Shown piece after piece: positions 36,368 through 47,564 of a DNA stretch of 64,000 nt (positions are counted from its first letter, which is position 1; each line of letters starts with the position of its first letter). The notes under the pieces are model-generated. The model saw only the letters and a list, made by a program, of their open reading frames with translations. It did not search any database and had not been told where the DNA came from. The DNA is from Roseateles oligotrophus (GTDB lineage: Bacteria; Pseudomonadota; Gammaproteobacteria; Burkholderiales; Burkholderiaceae_C). The position numbers were made by a program, and so were the translations under genes. The stretch spans positions 1-64,000 of the forward strand of contig NZ_JAJIRN010000003.1 of the NCBI RefSeq assembly GCF_025717515.1, in the 5' to 3' direction.

Positions 36368-36916
36368 ATGGCCTCATCAAGCATCGCGTCGGCAATGGCA
36401 CGCGTGAACGCGGTGCTGCGCAAGCACCCGCGGGCCGGCATCGTTGAGGACGCGCCGGCCCTGTCCGCCTGGTGCGGCGGCCTGCGCGTCAGCACGCAAT
36501 ATGCCGGTGGCGCGCAGACCATCACCGACATGCCGGTCGAGCTCGGAGGCAGTGGCGACCAGCCCAGCCCGGGCTGGCTCTTGCGGGCCGCGCTGGCCTC
36601 CTGCGCCGTGACGCGCATTGCGATGGCCGCCGCCGAGGCCGGCATCGATCTGCAGCGCTTGGAGGCCTCGGCGCACAGTCGCTCCGACGCGCGCGGCCTG
36701 CTCGGCCTGCCCGACAGCGACGGCATGGCCTTGTTTGCCGGCCCGGGCGAGCTGACGCTGCGGGTGCAAATTGCCGCCACCGGGGTCGCACCCGAACGCT
36801 TGCGCATGCTGGTCGACCAGGCGATCGCGCTGGCGCCTATCAGTCAGGCGCTGGCACAGCCCTTGGCGGTGGCGCTGCAGGTGGAGATCTGCACGGACCT
36901 GCCGACCGAGACTTGA
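36368..36916 (+). CDS. OsmC/Ohr-family protein
   Basis: The 182-residue protein has the OsmC fold elements: a strand-rich N-terminus (GGLRVSTQYAGG), PSPGWLLRAALASCAVTRIAM with the cysteine on the central helix, and ASAHSRSDARGLLGL. The first peroxidatic cysteine of Ohr is probably represented by C94-like ASCAVT; a second is not obvious in the usual place, so peroxidase activity is uncertain. It overlaps the AraC start by one base (TGATG). Confidence 0.78.
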   Translation: MASSSIASAMARVNAVLRKHPRAGIVEDAPALSAWCGGLRVSTQYAGGAQTITDMPVELGGSGDQPSPGWLLRAALASCAVTRIAMAAAEAGIDLQRLEASAHSRSDARGLLGLPDSDGMALFAGPGELTLRVQIAATGVAPERLRMLVDQAIALAPISQALAQPLAVALQVEICTDLPTET

Positions 36917-37887
36917 TGGACGCACTGTCCGAAACGCTGCGCGTGGTGCGCCTGGTCGGCGCGATCTTTTTGCATGGCCGCTTCACGGCGCCCTGGTGCT
37001 ACCAATCGCCGCACGCCGATGCCGCCGCGCCACTGCTTGAGCCGACGGCCGAGCGCGTGGTGATCTTCCACATGATCACCGAGGGCGATTGCTGGGTCGA
37101 ACTCGCCGACCAGGCGCCGGTGCATCTGCAGGCCGGTGACGCGGTGATCTTTCCGCAAGGCCATGCGCACCGCATGAGTTCGCAGCCCGGGCTGCCGCCG
37201 GCTTCGGGCGCAAGGCTGGACGCCGTGCTCGCGCGGCGGCCGCGGCTGCTGGCCTATGGCGGCGGCGGGGCCACTTGCCGCCTGGTCTGCGGCTATCTGG
37301 CCTGCGACGCCAGGCTCGCGCGGATCTTGTTGGCCGGCTTGCCCTCGCTGGTCAAGGTGAGCGTGCGGGGCTCGAACGCGGGGGTGTGGCTGGAGGCCTC
37401 GCTGCGTTATGCGCTGGCAGAGGCGCGCTCGCCAAGGCCTGGCGGCGCAGGCGTGCTGGCCAAGCTGGCCGAGCTGCTGTTTATCGAAGTGCTGCGCCTG
37501 TACATGAACGAGCAAGGTGAAGGGCGCAGCGGCTGGCTGGCCGGCGTCAATGACCGCGTCGTTGGTGCTGCGCTGCGCGCCATGCACACGCGGCCCGCGC
37601 AGGCCTGGACGCTGGAGACCCTGGCCCGCGATGCGAATACCTCCCGCTCGGTGCTGGCCGAGCGCTTTCAGCAGTTGGTGGGCAGCTCGCCGATGCAGTA
37701 CTTGGCGCAGTGGCGCATGCTGCTGGCAACCCATTTGCTGGCGCGCAGCAATGCACCGCTGGCGCGTATCGCCGAGGAGGTCGGCTATCAAACCGACACT
37801 GCCTTCAGCCGCGCTTTTCGGCGCGAATTTGGCGAACCACCGGCGGCTTGGCGGCGCAAACAGACGGTGCGCAGCGCGGCGCTATAG
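36916..37887 (+). CDS. AraC-family regulator with cupin sensor domain
   Basis: The 323-residue protein begins with a cupin_6 domain (FTAPWCYQSPHAD, AGDAVIFPQGHAHRM) and ends with two AraC helix-turn-helix motifs (TLETLARDANTSRSVLAERF, then LARIAEEVGYQTDTAFSRAF and FGEPPAAWRR). It is translationally coupled to the OsmC-like gene and probably regulates it or the divergent methyltransferases. Related regulators often respond to reactive or aromatic compounds. The end is convergent with the exonuclease gene. Confidence 0.9.
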   Translation: MDALSETLRVVRLVGAIFLHGRFTAPWCYQSPHADAAAPLLEPTAERVVIFHMITEGDCWVELADQAPVHLQAGDAVIFPQGHAHRMSSQPGLPPASGARLDAVLARRPRLLAYGGGGATCRLVCGYLACDARLARILLAGLPSLVKVSVRGSNAGVWLEASLRYALAEARSPRPGGAGVLAKLAELLFIEVLRLYMNEQGEGRSGWLAGVNDRVVGAALRAMHTRPAQAWTLETLARDANTSRSVLAERFQQLVGSSPMQYLAQWRMLLATHLLARSNAPLARIAEEVGYQTDTAFSRAFRREFGEPPAAWRRKQTVRSAAL

Positions 37888-37920
37888 GGCGCTATACGGC
37901 GCTATACAGCGCTGTGAGGC
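37879..37920. repeat. 10-bp tandem repeat, about four copies
   Basis: Consecutive decamers GCTATAGGGC, GCTATACGGC, GCTATACAGC and GCTGTGAGGC start at 37881, overlapping the AraC stop codon and filling the gap before the convergent xth stop. Confidence 0.6.
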
Positions 37921-37930
37921 GCTCGGCTTT

Positions 37931-38731
37931 TCAGAGCTGGAAGTCGTAATCCACCGTCAGCGGCGCATGGTCGCTGAACTTTTGAGCCTTGTAGATCGAG
38001 GCACTCTTGGCCAGCGCCGCCAGCTTTGGCGTCGCAAAGTGATAGTCCAGCCGCCAGCCCACATTCTTGGCATAGGCTTGGCCGCGGTTGCTCCACCATG
38101 TGTAGCAATCGTCGGTGGTGTCGGGGTGAAGCTGGCGATAGACGTCGACCAAGCCGCCCTGACCCTTGCCGGACCCAAACAGCTGGTCCAGCCAAGCGCG
38201 CTCCTCGGGCAAGAAGCCGCTGTTTTTCAAATTGCCCTTCCAGTTCTTCAGGTCGGCTTCTCGGTGGGCGATGTTGACATCGGCCACCAGAATGAACTCG
38301 CGCTCGGCCTTCAAGGCCTCCAAGTGGGGCGCCATCGCGGCCAGAAAGCGGTACTTGGCTTCTTGGCGCTCGGGGCCGCTGCTGCCGCTGGGGAAGTAGC
38401 AACTGATCAGGCTGAGCTTGCGGCCGGGCTTGTCGAAGCGCTTTTCGATATAGCGGCCTTCGAAGTCGAATTCCTCAACGCCGATACCGGTGATGACATC
38501 GCTGGGCTGCTCGCGGGTGTAGAGGCCGACGCCGGAATAGCCTTTTTTCTGCGCGTAGTGAAAGTGTCCCTTCAGGTCACCCGAGCTGCAGAAATTGCCG
38601 GCCACATGTTCGTCTTGCGCCTTCACCTCCTGCACGCCCAGCGCATCGGCTTTTTGCTCGGGCAGCCAATCGAAAAATCCCTTGGTGGCGGCGGAACGGA
38701 TGCCGTTCAGATTGGCGGTGATGAAACGCAT
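37931..38731 (-). CDS. xth: exodeoxyribonuclease III
   Basis: The 266-residue enzyme carries the AP endonuclease/exonuclease III signatures: the N-terminal asparagine (ITANLNGIRSA), GVQEVKAQD with the metal-binding glutamate, YSGVGLYTRE, LVADVNIAHREADL, a WWSN segment, WRLDYHFAT, and SDHAPLTVDYDF at the end. It processes abasic sites in base excision repair. The start at 38731 (MRFITANLNG) matches family N-termini; the upstream in-frame extension is rejected. It diverges from the TonB receptor. Confidence 0.95.
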   Translation of the reverse strand: MRFITANLNGIRSAATKGFFDWLPEQKADALGVQEVKAQDEHVAGNFCSSGDLKGHFHYAQKKGYSGVGLYTREQPSDVITGIGVEEFDFEGRYIEKRFDKPGRKLSLISCYFPSGSSGPERQEAKYRFLAAMAPHLEALKAEREFILVADVNIAHREADLKNWKGNLKNSGFLPEERAWLDQLFGSGKGQGGLVDVYRQLHPDTTDDCYTWWSNRGQAYAKNVGWRLDYHFATPKLAALAKSASIYKAQKFSDHAPLTVDYDFQL

Positions 38732-39002
38732 GATGAAAAAGGGCGGGGCTGGTGAAGGGCTGGCCAGTATCGCAGGCGACTGGCTTCGATTGGTCTGCTG
38801 TGTTTTGGCCACAAAACCCTGGGGAAAACCATTTTGCGGTGACTTTCATCAATGCGACTTGATAGATTCAGGGTTGCAGAGGAAGCAAACGTTTGCCAAA
38901 GCGGTGAACGCGGCTCGGATCTTTGTTGGAGCGTCCTTCCATCGATTGGCCGCAAAGGCCCGTACAGCTCGCTCTTTGAACCTATTCAACAGCAGGACCC
39001 AA

Positions 39003-41306
39003 ATGAAAACCCTCCCCATCAAACCCCATCTGATCGCCCTCGCCCTCGCGGCGGCCTTCCCCATGCACGCTGCCTTGGCGCAAAGCGCGGAAGCTCCTGC
39101 GGCCGAGGCCAAAAAAGACACGACGACGCTGAATACGGTGATCGTCACCGGCAGCCGCCGGGCGGAGAACATCCGCGACGTGCCGATGTCGATCTCGGCC
39201 ATCAAGGGCGAAGAACTCGACGCCTATAACGCCAGTGGCCAAGACGTGCGCGCCTTGTCGGGCCGCGTGCCCAGTCTGAACATCGAGTCCGACTTTGGCC
39301 GCACCTTCCCGCGTTTCTATATTCGCGGCCTGGGCAATACCGACTTCGACTTGAACGCCTCGCAGCCTGTCGGTCTGGTCTATGACGATGTGGTGCAGGA
39401 AAGCCCGATGCTGAAGGGCTTCCCGGTCTTTGACGTCGAGCAGGTTGAAGTGCTGCGCGGCCCGCAAGGCACGCTGTTCGGCCGTAACTCGCCGGCCGGC
39501 GTGATGAAGTTTGACTCGGTCAAGCCGGGCAAGCGTTTTGAGGGTTATGTCAACACCGGTTTCGGTAAAAACAGCGCCTTCAATCTCGAAGCGGCGGTCA
39601 ACGCGCCCTTGAGTGAGGACTGGGCGATGCGAGCTGCGGTGCTGTTCCAGCGCGCCAGCGACCGGGTACACAACCCGCTGGCCGGCGCCACGTCCGACCT
39701 GGAAGGCTATAACGACAAGGCCGCGCGGGTGCAGGCGTCTTACAAGAACGGCGGCTTCAATGCGCTGTTCAATCTGCATGGCCGAGACTACGCCGGCAGC
39801 GCCACGACATTCCGCGCCAACATCATCAAGCGCGGCACGAATGATCTGGTCGATGGCTTCGACGCATCGGTCTACCCGACCGATGGTTACAACGAGCAGA
39901 CGCTCAAGTCCAAAGGTGCCAGCGCCCGCCTGCGCTGGGAGTTGAACGGCATGACCTTGCATTCGATCACTGCCTACGACACCGCCAAGTTCTACAGCCG
40001 TGGCGATGTGGACGGGGGTTTTGGTTGCCGGTTGTGCGGCATTCCGGATGGCCCGAAGTTCTCCGGTCAGCCTTCGGTGATTCCCTTCGACGCGCAGACC
40101 GCCGATGGCTTGCCCGAGCTGAAGCAGACCACGCAGGAGTTCCGCCTGCAGTCCAATACCAGCGAGGCGCTGCAATGGATCGGCGGCCTGTATTTCTTCA
40201 AGGAGAAGATGCAGGTCGACAGCTTCAACTTTGATTCCTTCTCGGCCGGCGACCCGCAAAACGGCTACGCCTATCAGCATCAAGATTCGACCTCATGGGC
40301 CGCCTTCGGCAGCCTGAACTACGCTGTCACAAGCGACCTGAAAATTCGCGGTGGCCTGCGCTATACCGACGATAAGAAGGACTTTGACGCCGCGCGCACG
40401 CAGACACCGTTTGGCAATCCGAACGCCGGCCCGTTCACGGCCAACCCGCGTTCGACCAACTGGAGCTGGGATCTGAGCGCCAACTACACGCTGAACAAGG
40501 ACACCTCGCTATTCACCCGAGTGGCCACCGGCTACCGCGCGCCGAGTATCCAGGGCCGGGTCTTGTTCGGCGACTCGATCTCGGTCGCCAACTCCGAGAA
40601 GGCCTTGTCGTTTGAGGCCGGCTTCAAGACCGATCTATTGAACAAAACGGCCCGTATCAGCGGCACCGTGTTCAGCTACAAAGTCGATGACTTGCAATTG
40701 ACCGCCGGCAGCGGCAGCGTCAACCAGAATCAGTTGGTGAATGCCAAGAAGGCGACCGGTCAAGGGTTCGAGTTGGACGCACAGGCCATCATCGCGCGCG
40801 ACTGGCGCACCACGCTGGGCCTGAGCTACAACGATACCGAGATCAAGGACGACAAGCTCTTCGTCTCGCCTTGCGGCAACAAGAACTGGACGGATCTGAC
40901 GCCCAACACTGGCTGCACCGTGCAGAACAAGCCTAGCCCAGATGCCAAGGGCGGGGTCTTGATTGGCGGCAACCCGTTGCCACGCGCACCCAAGTGGGTG
41001 GGTAACTGGACGCTGCGTTACAGCACCGAATTGGCCGGCGGCGACGTCTATGTGTTGACCGATTGGGCCTACAAGGCCGAGTACAACATGTTCCTCTACA
41101 AGGCGGCCGAGTACCGTGCCAAGTCATTGTTAGAGGGCGGTCTGCGGGTCGGCTACGGCTGGAACAACTCGAAGTATGAAGTGTCGGCCTATGTGCGCAA
41201 TATGACCAATGAGCAGCAAGTCGTGGCCGCCATTGACTTCAACAACCTGACCGGCATCATCAACGAGCCACGCAGCTATGGTCTGCAGTTCAAGGCCAGT
41301 TTCTGA
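39003..41306 (+). CDS. TonB-dependent outer-membrane receptor
   Basis: The 767-residue protein starts with a signal peptide (LIALALAAAFPMHAALAQ), a TonB box-like region (TLNTVIVTGSRR) and a plug domain (residues about 55-165, including VEVLRGPQGTLFGRNSPAGV). A 22-strand-type barrel follows, ending in the aromatic terminal strand YGLQFKASF. It imports a nutrient across the outer membrane using TonB energy. The lack of siderophore genes nearby leaves the substrate open. One predicted extracellular loop contains a cysteine pair (GCRLCG). A terminator follows. Confidence 0.93.
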   Translation: MKTLPIKPHLIALALAAAFPMHAALAQSAEAPAAEAKKDTTTLNTVIVTGSRRAENIRDVPMSISAIKGEELDAYNASGQDVRALSGRVPSLNIESDFGRTFPRFYIRGLGNTDFDLNASQPVGLVYDDVVQESPMLKGFPVFDVEQVEVLRGPQGTLFGRNSPAGVMKFDSVKPGKRFEGYVNTGFGKNSAFNLEAAVNAPLSEDWAMRAAVLFQRASDRVHNPLAGATSDLEGYNDKAARVQASYKNGGFNALFNLHGRDYAGSATTFRANIIKRGTNDLVDGFDASVYPTDGYNEQTLKSKGASARLRWELNGMTLHSITAYDTAKFYSRGDVDGGFGCRLCGIPDGPKFSGQPSVIPFDAQTADGLPELKQTTQEFRLQSNTSEALQWIGGLYFFKEKMQVDSFNFDSFSAGDPQNGYAYQHQDSTSWAAFGSLNYAVTSDLKIRGGLRYTDDKKDFDAARTQTPFGNPNAGPFTANPRSTNWSWDLSANYTLNKDTSLFTRVATGYRAPSIQGRVLFGDSISVANSEKALSFEAGFKTDLLNKTARISGTVFSYKVDDLQLTAGSGSVNQNQLVNAKKATGQGFELDAQAIIARDWRTTLGLSYNDTEIKDDKLFVSPCGNKNWTDLTPNTGCTVQNKPSPDAKGGVLIGGNPLPRAPKWVGNWTLRYSTELAGGDVYVLTDWAYKAEYNMFLYKAAEYRAKSLLEGGLRVGYGWNNSKYEVSAYVRNMTNEQQVVAAIDFNNLTGIINEPRSYGLQFKASF

Positions 41307-41350
41307 GCGGGCGATAAGCCACGCGGGCGCAGCGTCCGGCTGCGCATCCC

Positions 41351-41386
41351 AAGCCCGATCCTTCAGCGAGGATCGGGCTTTTTTTG
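41351..41386 (+). terminator. Rho-independent terminator after the TonB receptor gene
   Basis: AAGCCCGATCC (41351-41361) pairs perfectly with GGATCGGGCTT (41370-41380) and is followed directly by further T residues (seven T in all). Confidence 0.9.
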
Positions 41387-41425
41387 GCCCCTACAATGTT
41401 TCGAAAGAACCCGCCAAACAAGCCC

Positions 41426-42103
41426 ATGACGACTGCCAACATGCCCGATCCGCTCGCCCAAGAATTTGTCGCTTTTGCGGTTGAAGCCGGTGTGCTCCGC
41501 TTCGGCGAATTCAAGACCAAGGCCGGCCGGCTGAGCCCTTATTTTTTCAACGCCGGCCTGTTCGACGACGGCGCCAAGCTCGGTCGTTTGGCGCAGTTCT
41601 ATGCGCAGCGTTTGATCGCGTCCGGCCTGCAATTCGACATGATCTTCGGCCCTGCCTACAAAGGCATCACGCTGGCGGCCGCCTTGTCCATCGAGCTGGC
41701 GCGGCTCGGCCATAACAAGCCATTTGCCTACAACCGCAAGGAAGCCAAGGACCATGGCGAGGGCGGCACCCTGGTCGGCGCACCGGTGCAGGGTCGGGTC
41801 TTGATCATTGATGATGTGATTTCCGCCGGCACCTCGGTGCGCGAATCGATTGCGATGATCACTGCTGCCGGCGCCACGCCTTGCGGCGTCACCATCGCGC
41901 TCGACCGGCAGGAGAAGGCCGTTGAGAACGGCGTCGACAGCCCCAAGTCGGCGGTGCAATATGTGACCGAGCAACTGCACTTGCCGGTGATCGCGATCGC
42001 CGGTCTGAGCGATCTGTTGGAATTCTTGAAGACCACCAGCGACGCGCGGGTCACCGCGCATGCCGGTGCGGTGCAGGCCTATCGGGATCGCTACGGGGTC
42101 TGA
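41426..42103 (+). CDS. pyrE: orotate phosphoribosyltransferase
   Basis: The protein of about 225 residues has the OPRTase signatures: FGEFKTKAGRLSPYFFNAG, FGPAYKGITLAAA, the flexible loop YNRKEAKDHGEGG and the PRPP-binding RVLIIDDVISAGTS. It makes orotidine monophosphate from orotate and PRPP in pyrimidine synthesis. Starts at 41426 or 41441 are both possible; the frame open further upstream runs into the terminator and is rejected. The stop overlaps the DUF4124 start (TGATG). Confidence 0.95.
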   Translation: MTTANMPDPLAQEFVAFAVEAGVLRFGEFKTKAGRLSPYFFNAGLFDDGAKLGRLAQFYAQRLIASGLQFDMIFGPAYKGITLAAALSIELARLGHNKPFAYNRKEAKDHGEGGTLVGAPVQGRVLIIDDVISAGTSVRESIAMITAAGATPCGVTIALDRQEKAVENGVDSPKSAVQYVTEQLHLPVIAIAGLSDLLEFLKTTSDARVTAHAGAVQAYRDRYGV

Positions 42104-42813
42104 TGGGCAAATTCACCACTTTGGCGGTTTGTGTGGCCGCGCTTGCGCCGAAGCTGGTGTTGGCGCAGCCAACGTCTGCCAAGCCCAGCACACAGGCCAA
42201 GCCCGCCATCTACACCTGCACCACGGCCGATGGCCGGCGGCTGACCTCGGATCGCCCGATCAGCGACTGCAATGCGGTTGAGCAAAGGGTGTTGAATGCC
42301 GATGGCTCGCTGCGTTCGGTGTTGCCGGCGGCGATGTCTCCCGAGCAGCGCGCTGCCCATGAGGCGCGGGAACGCAAGCTGGCGGCCGAGCGCTCGGCCC
42401 AGACCGATGCGATCCGACGGGATCGAAATTTGATGCTGCGCTACCCTAACGAGGCAGCTCACCAGCATGCGCGTGAGAGCTCGCTGGACGATGCCAACAA
42501 GGCTCGTTTGATCTCGGAGCACCGCGTCAAGGACCTGGCACTCGAACGCAAGCCCTTGATGGACGAGGCCGAGTTCTACAAGGGCAAGCCGCTGCCATCC
42601 AAGCTCAAGCAGCAGCTTGATGCCAACGACGCGGCGGTTGATGCGCAGAAGCAGTTGATCGAGAACCAGAAGGCCGAGTTGGTGCGCATCAGCAGCCGCT
42701 ATGACTTGGAGCTGGCACGCCTGAAGCGCCTGTGGGCCGGCGCCGCGCCGGGCAGCCTAGGCAACGGCGCTGCGGATGCCGCAGCATCCGCAGCGCCGAA
42801 CTTAGCTCGCTAA
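42103..42813 (+). CDS. exported DUF4124-domain protein
   Basis: The 236-residue protein has a signal peptide ([15 protein letters not shown]), then the DUF4124 pattern around a cysteine pair ([21 protein letters not shown]), and a long charged, probably coiled-coil region (residues 80-220). DUF4124 proteins are periplasmic and of unknown role in betaproteobacteria. It is coupled to pyrE. Its 3' end overlaps the convergent gatB stop by 12 bases. Confidence 0.85.
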   Translation: MGKFTTLAVCVAALAPKLVLAQPTSAKPSTQAKPAIYTCTTADGRRLTSDRPISDCNAVEQRVLNADGSLRSVLPAAMSPEQRAAHEARERKLAAERSAQTDAIRRDRNLMLRYPNEAAHQHARESSLDDANKARLISEHRVKDLALERKPLMDEAEFYKGKPLPSKLKQQLDANDAAVDAQKQLIENQKAELVRISSRYDLELARLKRLWAGAAPGSLGNGAADAAASAAPNLAR

Positions 42814-44253
42814 CTTGAGCTTTAGGAGATCGTTGACGACGGTCGGATTCGCCTTGCCCTTGGTCGCCTTCATCGCTTGACCCACCAGCGCATTGAAAGC
42901 CTTTTCCTTGCCGGCGCGGAACTCTTCGACCGATTTCGGATTGGCGGCCAGGACCTCGTCGAGGATGCGCTCCAACTCGGTGTTATCGCTCATCTGCTTC
43001 AAGCCCATGGACTCGATCAGCGCATCGACATTCTGCTCGGCGCCGGTCCACAGCGCCTCGAACAACTGGCGTGCGCCATTGTTGGAAATCGTGCCATCGT
43101 TGATGCGCGAGATCAGCGCGGCCAGCGTGGCCGCATTGACCGGGCTGCTGGACAAGGGCCGGTCTTCGCTATTGAGCCGGCGCGCGAATTCGCCCATCAA
43201 CCAGTTGGCCACCAGCTTTGGCTGTGCGCAAGCCTTGGCCGCGGTCTCGAAGAAGGCGCCGAAGTCCTTGCTCTGCGTCATCATCGCCGCGTCATAGGCG
43301 GGCAGACCGTAGGCGGCCTGGAAGCGCTTGGCCATCGGCTCGGGCAACTCGGGCATTTCGCTGCGCACCCGCTCAATCCATTCGTTAGCGATGACCAATG
43401 GCGGCAGATCCGGGTCTGGGAAATAGCGGTAATCGGCCGCATCTTCCTTGCTGCGCATGGCCCGCGTTTCGCCCGTATCGGGGTTGAACAGAATCGTCGC
43501 TTGGCTGATCGCGCGGCCGTCTTCCAGCTCGTCGATCTGCCAGTTCACCTCATAGTCGACCGCTTGCAGGATGTAGCGGAAGCTGTTCAGGTTCTTGATC
43601 TCACGGCGCGTACCGTAAGGCTCGCCCGGGCGGCGCACCGACACATTGACGTCGCAGCGGAACGAGCCTTCCTGCATATTGCCGTCGCAGATGCCCAACC
43701 ACATCACCAGCGCATGCAGGGTCTTGGCGTACTCGGCCGCCTCGGCCGCGCTGCGCATTTCGGGCTCGGAAACGATCTCCAGCAGCGGCGTGCCGGCGCG
43801 GTTCAGGTCGATGCCGGTGAGGCCGTGATAGTCCTCGTGCAAGCTCTTGCCCGCGTCTTCTTCGAGGTGGGCGCGGGTCAGGTTGACGCAATGCTTGACG
43901 TCACCGACAAAGAACTCCAGCTTGCCGCCTTGCACAACCGGAATTTCGTACTGGCTGATCTGATAACCCTTGGGCAGATCGGGGTAGAAGTAGTTCTTGC
44001 GCGCGAAGATCGACAGCGGCGCGACCTTGGCGCCGACGGCCAGGCCGAAGCGGATTGCCCGCTCGACCGCGCCACGGTTTAAGACCGGCAGCGTGCCCGG
44101 CAGGGCCAGATCGACCGGCGAGGCCTGCGTGTTCGGTGCGGCGCCAAAAGCGGTCGACGAGCCGCTGAAAATTTTGGATTGGGTGGACAGCTGGACATGG
44201 TTTTCCAGGCCGATCACCACTTCATAGCCGCGAATGAGTTTGCTTTGTGCCAT
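42802..44253 (-). CDS. gatB: aspartyl/glutamyl-tRNA amidotransferase subunit B
   Basis: The 483-residue protein has the GatB catalytic domain ([13 protein letters not shown] near the start, [39 protein letters not shown]) and the C-terminal YqeY-like tRNA-binding domain ending in [16 protein letters not shown]. GatB amidates misacylated Glu-tRNAGln or Asp-tRNAAsn with ammonia passed from GatA. The start at 44253 lies two bases after the gatA stop. Confidence 0.97.
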   Translation of the reverse strand: MAQSKLIRGYEVVIGLENHVQLSTQSKIFSGSSTAFGAAPNTQASPVDLALPGTLPVLNRGAVERAIRFGLAVGAKVAPLSIFARKNYFYPDLPKGYQISQYEIPVVQGGKLEFFVGDVKHCVNLTRAHLEEDAGKSLHEDYHGLTGIDLNRAGTPLLEIVSEPEMRSAAEAAEYAKTLHALVMWLGICDGNMQEGSFRCDVNVSVRRPGEPYGTRREIKNLNSFRYILQAVDYEVNWQIDELEDGRAISQATILFNPDTGETRAMRSKEDAADYRYFPDPDLPPLVIANEWIERVRSEMPELPEPMAKRFQAAYGLPAYDAAMMTQSKDFGAFFETAAKACAQPKLVANWLMGEFARRLNSEDRPLSSSPVNAATLAALISRINDGTISNNGARQLFEALWTGAEQNVDALIESMGLKQMSDNTELERILDEVLAANPKSVEEFRAGKEKAFNALVGQAMKATKGKANPTVVNDLLKLKLAS

Positions 44254-44255
44254 TC

Positions 44256-45752
44256 TTAAATTCCTGCCGGGGCTGCGCGGTGCCAATCGGTCGCTTGTTG
44301 CAAGGCATGGGCCGCATGCAAGAGCTGACCCTCCTGGAAATAGTTGCCGAGTAACTGCAAGCCCACAGGCATGCCGCCCTCGCCAAAACCGACCGGCACG
44401 CTCATGCCGGGCAGGCCGGCCAGCGAGCCGGGCAGGGTGAAGATGTCGGCCAGATAGGCCTTGACCGGATCGTCGGCGCCTTCACCCTTCTTCCAAGCAA
44501 CGGTCGGTGCGACCGGGCCGGCGATCAGATCGCACTGCGTGAAGCAGCGCTGGAAGTCATCGGCAATCATGCGGCGCAGCTTTTGCGCCTGCAGATAGTA
44601 GGCATCGTAATAACCATGAGACAGCACGTAGCTGCCAATCATGATGCGGCGCTTGACCTCGGCGCCGAAACCTTCGGCGCGGGTCTTTTTGTACATATCC
44701 AGCAGGTCGTCGTACTGGGCCGCGCGGTGGCCGAACTTGACGCCGTCAAAGCGACTCAGGTTCGAGCTGGCCTCGGCCGGCGCAATGATGTAGTAGACCG
44801 GAATCGCCAATTCGGTGCGCGGCAGGCTGACGTCCACCAGCGTGGCGCCGAGCTTTTCCAGCTCCGCCAGGCCGGCGCGCACGGCGCCATTGACATCGGC
44901 CGCCAGGGCCGCCGGAAAGAACTCGAGCGGCAGGCCGATGCGCAGGCCTTTTAACGGCTGGGCAGCGGTCGCACCTGGGCGGGCCTGCAGCATCTGCGCG
45001 TGGAAGTCTTGCGGAGGCCGTTCCACGCTGGTGGCGTCGCGCTCATCAAAACCGCTCATCGCCGACAACAAGAAGGCGCAGTCTTCGGCCGAGCGGGCCA
45101 TCGGGCCGGCTTGGTCCAGGCTGGACGCAAAGGCGATCATGCCGTAGCGGCTGCACACGCCATAGGTCGGCTTGATACCGGTGATGCCGGTGAAGCTGGC
45201 GGGTTGGCGAATCGAGCCGCCGGTGTCGGTGCCGGTGGTGGCGGGCACCAGGCGGGCAGCGACGGCCGCTGCCGAGCCGCCGGATGAGCCGCCCGGCACG
45301 CGGGTGCGGTCCCAGGGGTTGGCGACCGGCCCGAAGGCCGAGTTCTCGTTCGCCGAGCCCATCGCGAATTCGTCGCAGTTAAGCTTGCCCAGCGAGATCG
45401 TGCCGGCCGCAAAAAGCCGCTCCAGCACGGTCGCATCAAACGGGCTGCGGTAATTGGCCAGGATCTTGGAGCCGGCGGTGGTCGGCATGTCCTTGGTGAC
45501 GAAGATGTCCTTGTGCGCCAGCGGAATGCCGAGCAGCGCGGCACCGTCGCCGGCCGCGCGGCGCGCATCGGCGCTGGCCGCAGCGGCCAGCGCGGCGTCG
45601 GCATCGGTGTGCAGGAAGCAGCCCAGGCTTTCGTGCTGCGTCACGCGGGCCAGCAAATGTTGCGTCAATTCGACGCTGCTGACTTGTTGGGCCGCCAGCG
45701 CGCGGCTCAAATCGGCCACGCCCAAATCATGCAATGCTTTATTCGTTGTCAT
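44256..45752 (-). CDS. gatA: aspartyl/glutamyl-tRNA amidotransferase subunit A
   Basis: The 498-residue amidase carries the Ser-cisSer-Lys triad at K81 (IPLAHKDIF), S156 ([11 protein letters not shown]) and S180 ([14 protein letters not shown]). It releases ammonia from glutamine for the GatB subunit. It is between gatC and gatB, and the gatC stop overlaps its start by one base (TAATG). The length is normal. Confidence 0.97.
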   Translation of the reverse strand: MTTNKALHDLGVADLSRALAAQQVSSVELTQHLLARVTQHESLGCFLHTDADAALAAAASADARRAAGDGAALLGIPLAHKDIFVTKDMPTTAGSKILANYRSPFDATVLERLFAAGTISLGKLNCDEFAMGSANENSAFGPVANPWDRTRVPGGSSGGSAAAVAARLVPATTGTDTGGSIRQPASFTGITGIKPTYGVCSRYGMIAFASSLDQAGPMARSAEDCAFLLSAMSGFDERDATSVERPPQDFHAQMLQARPGATAAQPLKGLRIGLPLEFFPAALAADVNGAVRAGLAELEKLGATLVDVSLPRTELAIPVYYIIAPAEASSNLSRFDGVKFGHRAAQYDDLLDMYKKTRAEGFGAEVKRRIMIGSYVLSHGYYDAYYLQAQKLRRMIADDFQRCFTQCDLIAGPVAPTVAWKKGEGADDPVKAYLADIFTLPGSLAGLPGMSVPVGFGEGGMPVGLQLLGNYFQEGQLLHAAHALQQATDWHRAAPAGI

Positions 45753-46051
45753 TATTCAATCACCTTGGGCACCAGGAACAGGCCGTCCTCAACGGCGGGC
45801 GCGCTGCGCTGATTCAGCTCACGCTGATTGCTCTCCGTAACCAGGTCCTCGCGCAGACGCAGGCTCACTTCTTGCACGGCAGACAGCGGCGTGTAGAGCG
45901 GCTCGACGCCGCTGGTGTCCACCGCGCTCATTTGCTCGACGATGGAAAAAAAGCCATTCAGCTGGCCGAGCAGGGCGGCGCTTTCGGCCTCTTGCAGTTC
46001 CAGTCGAGCCAAATTGGCGATGCGGCTTACGTCTTGTGGGGTCAGGGCCAT
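45752..46051 (-). CDS. gatC: aspartyl/glutamyl-tRNA amidotransferase subunit C
   Basis: The 99-residue subunit stabilises GatAB. The signatures are [15 protein letters not shown] and [19 protein letters not shown], ending with [18 protein letters not shown]. It is the first gene of the gatCAB operon, transcribed away from mreB, the usual arrangement in Burkholderiales. Confidence 0.95.
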   Translation of the reverse strand: MALTPQDVSRIANLARLELQEAESAALLGQLNGFFSIVEQMSAVDTSGVEPLYTPLSAVQEVSLRLREDLVTESNQRELNQRSAPAVEDGLFLVPKVIE

Positions 46052-47418
<1,367 letters not shown>

Positions 47419-47420
47419 TG

Positions 47421-47532
47421 GGCGGAGGCCTACTGCGCGAAGGCCTGGCGTCGTTGGGCGGTGCGCGCAATCCTCACGTACAGGAAGTACGTTCCGGTTG
47501 CTGTGCTCCGGCCGCCTAGCCAAGCCTCCGCT
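47421..47532. repeat. long imperfect inverted repeat between mreB and mreC
   Basis: Arms centred on CGTAC-AGGAA-GTACG (47477-47491) extend outward with interruptions: GGGCGG against CCGCC, GGCCTGGC against GCCAAGCC, and at the edges GGCGGAGGC (47421-47429) against GCCTCCGCT (47524-47532). No T-run follows, so it is more likely an RNA-processing/stability element or a dispersed REP-like repeat than a terminator. Confidence 0.6.
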
Positions 47533-47564
47533 CGCTACGGCCCGTTAGATTCTTCTTTTGAGCC

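Noticed and set aside
38982-40283. 433-codon open frame opposite the TonB receptor gene
   Set aside because: No domain is recognisable and the plus strand encodes a complete receptor with signal peptide and terminal strand.
42877-44082. 401-codon open frame opposite gatB
   Set aside because: Shadow of a conserved gene; composition is arginine/leucine-rich without motifs.
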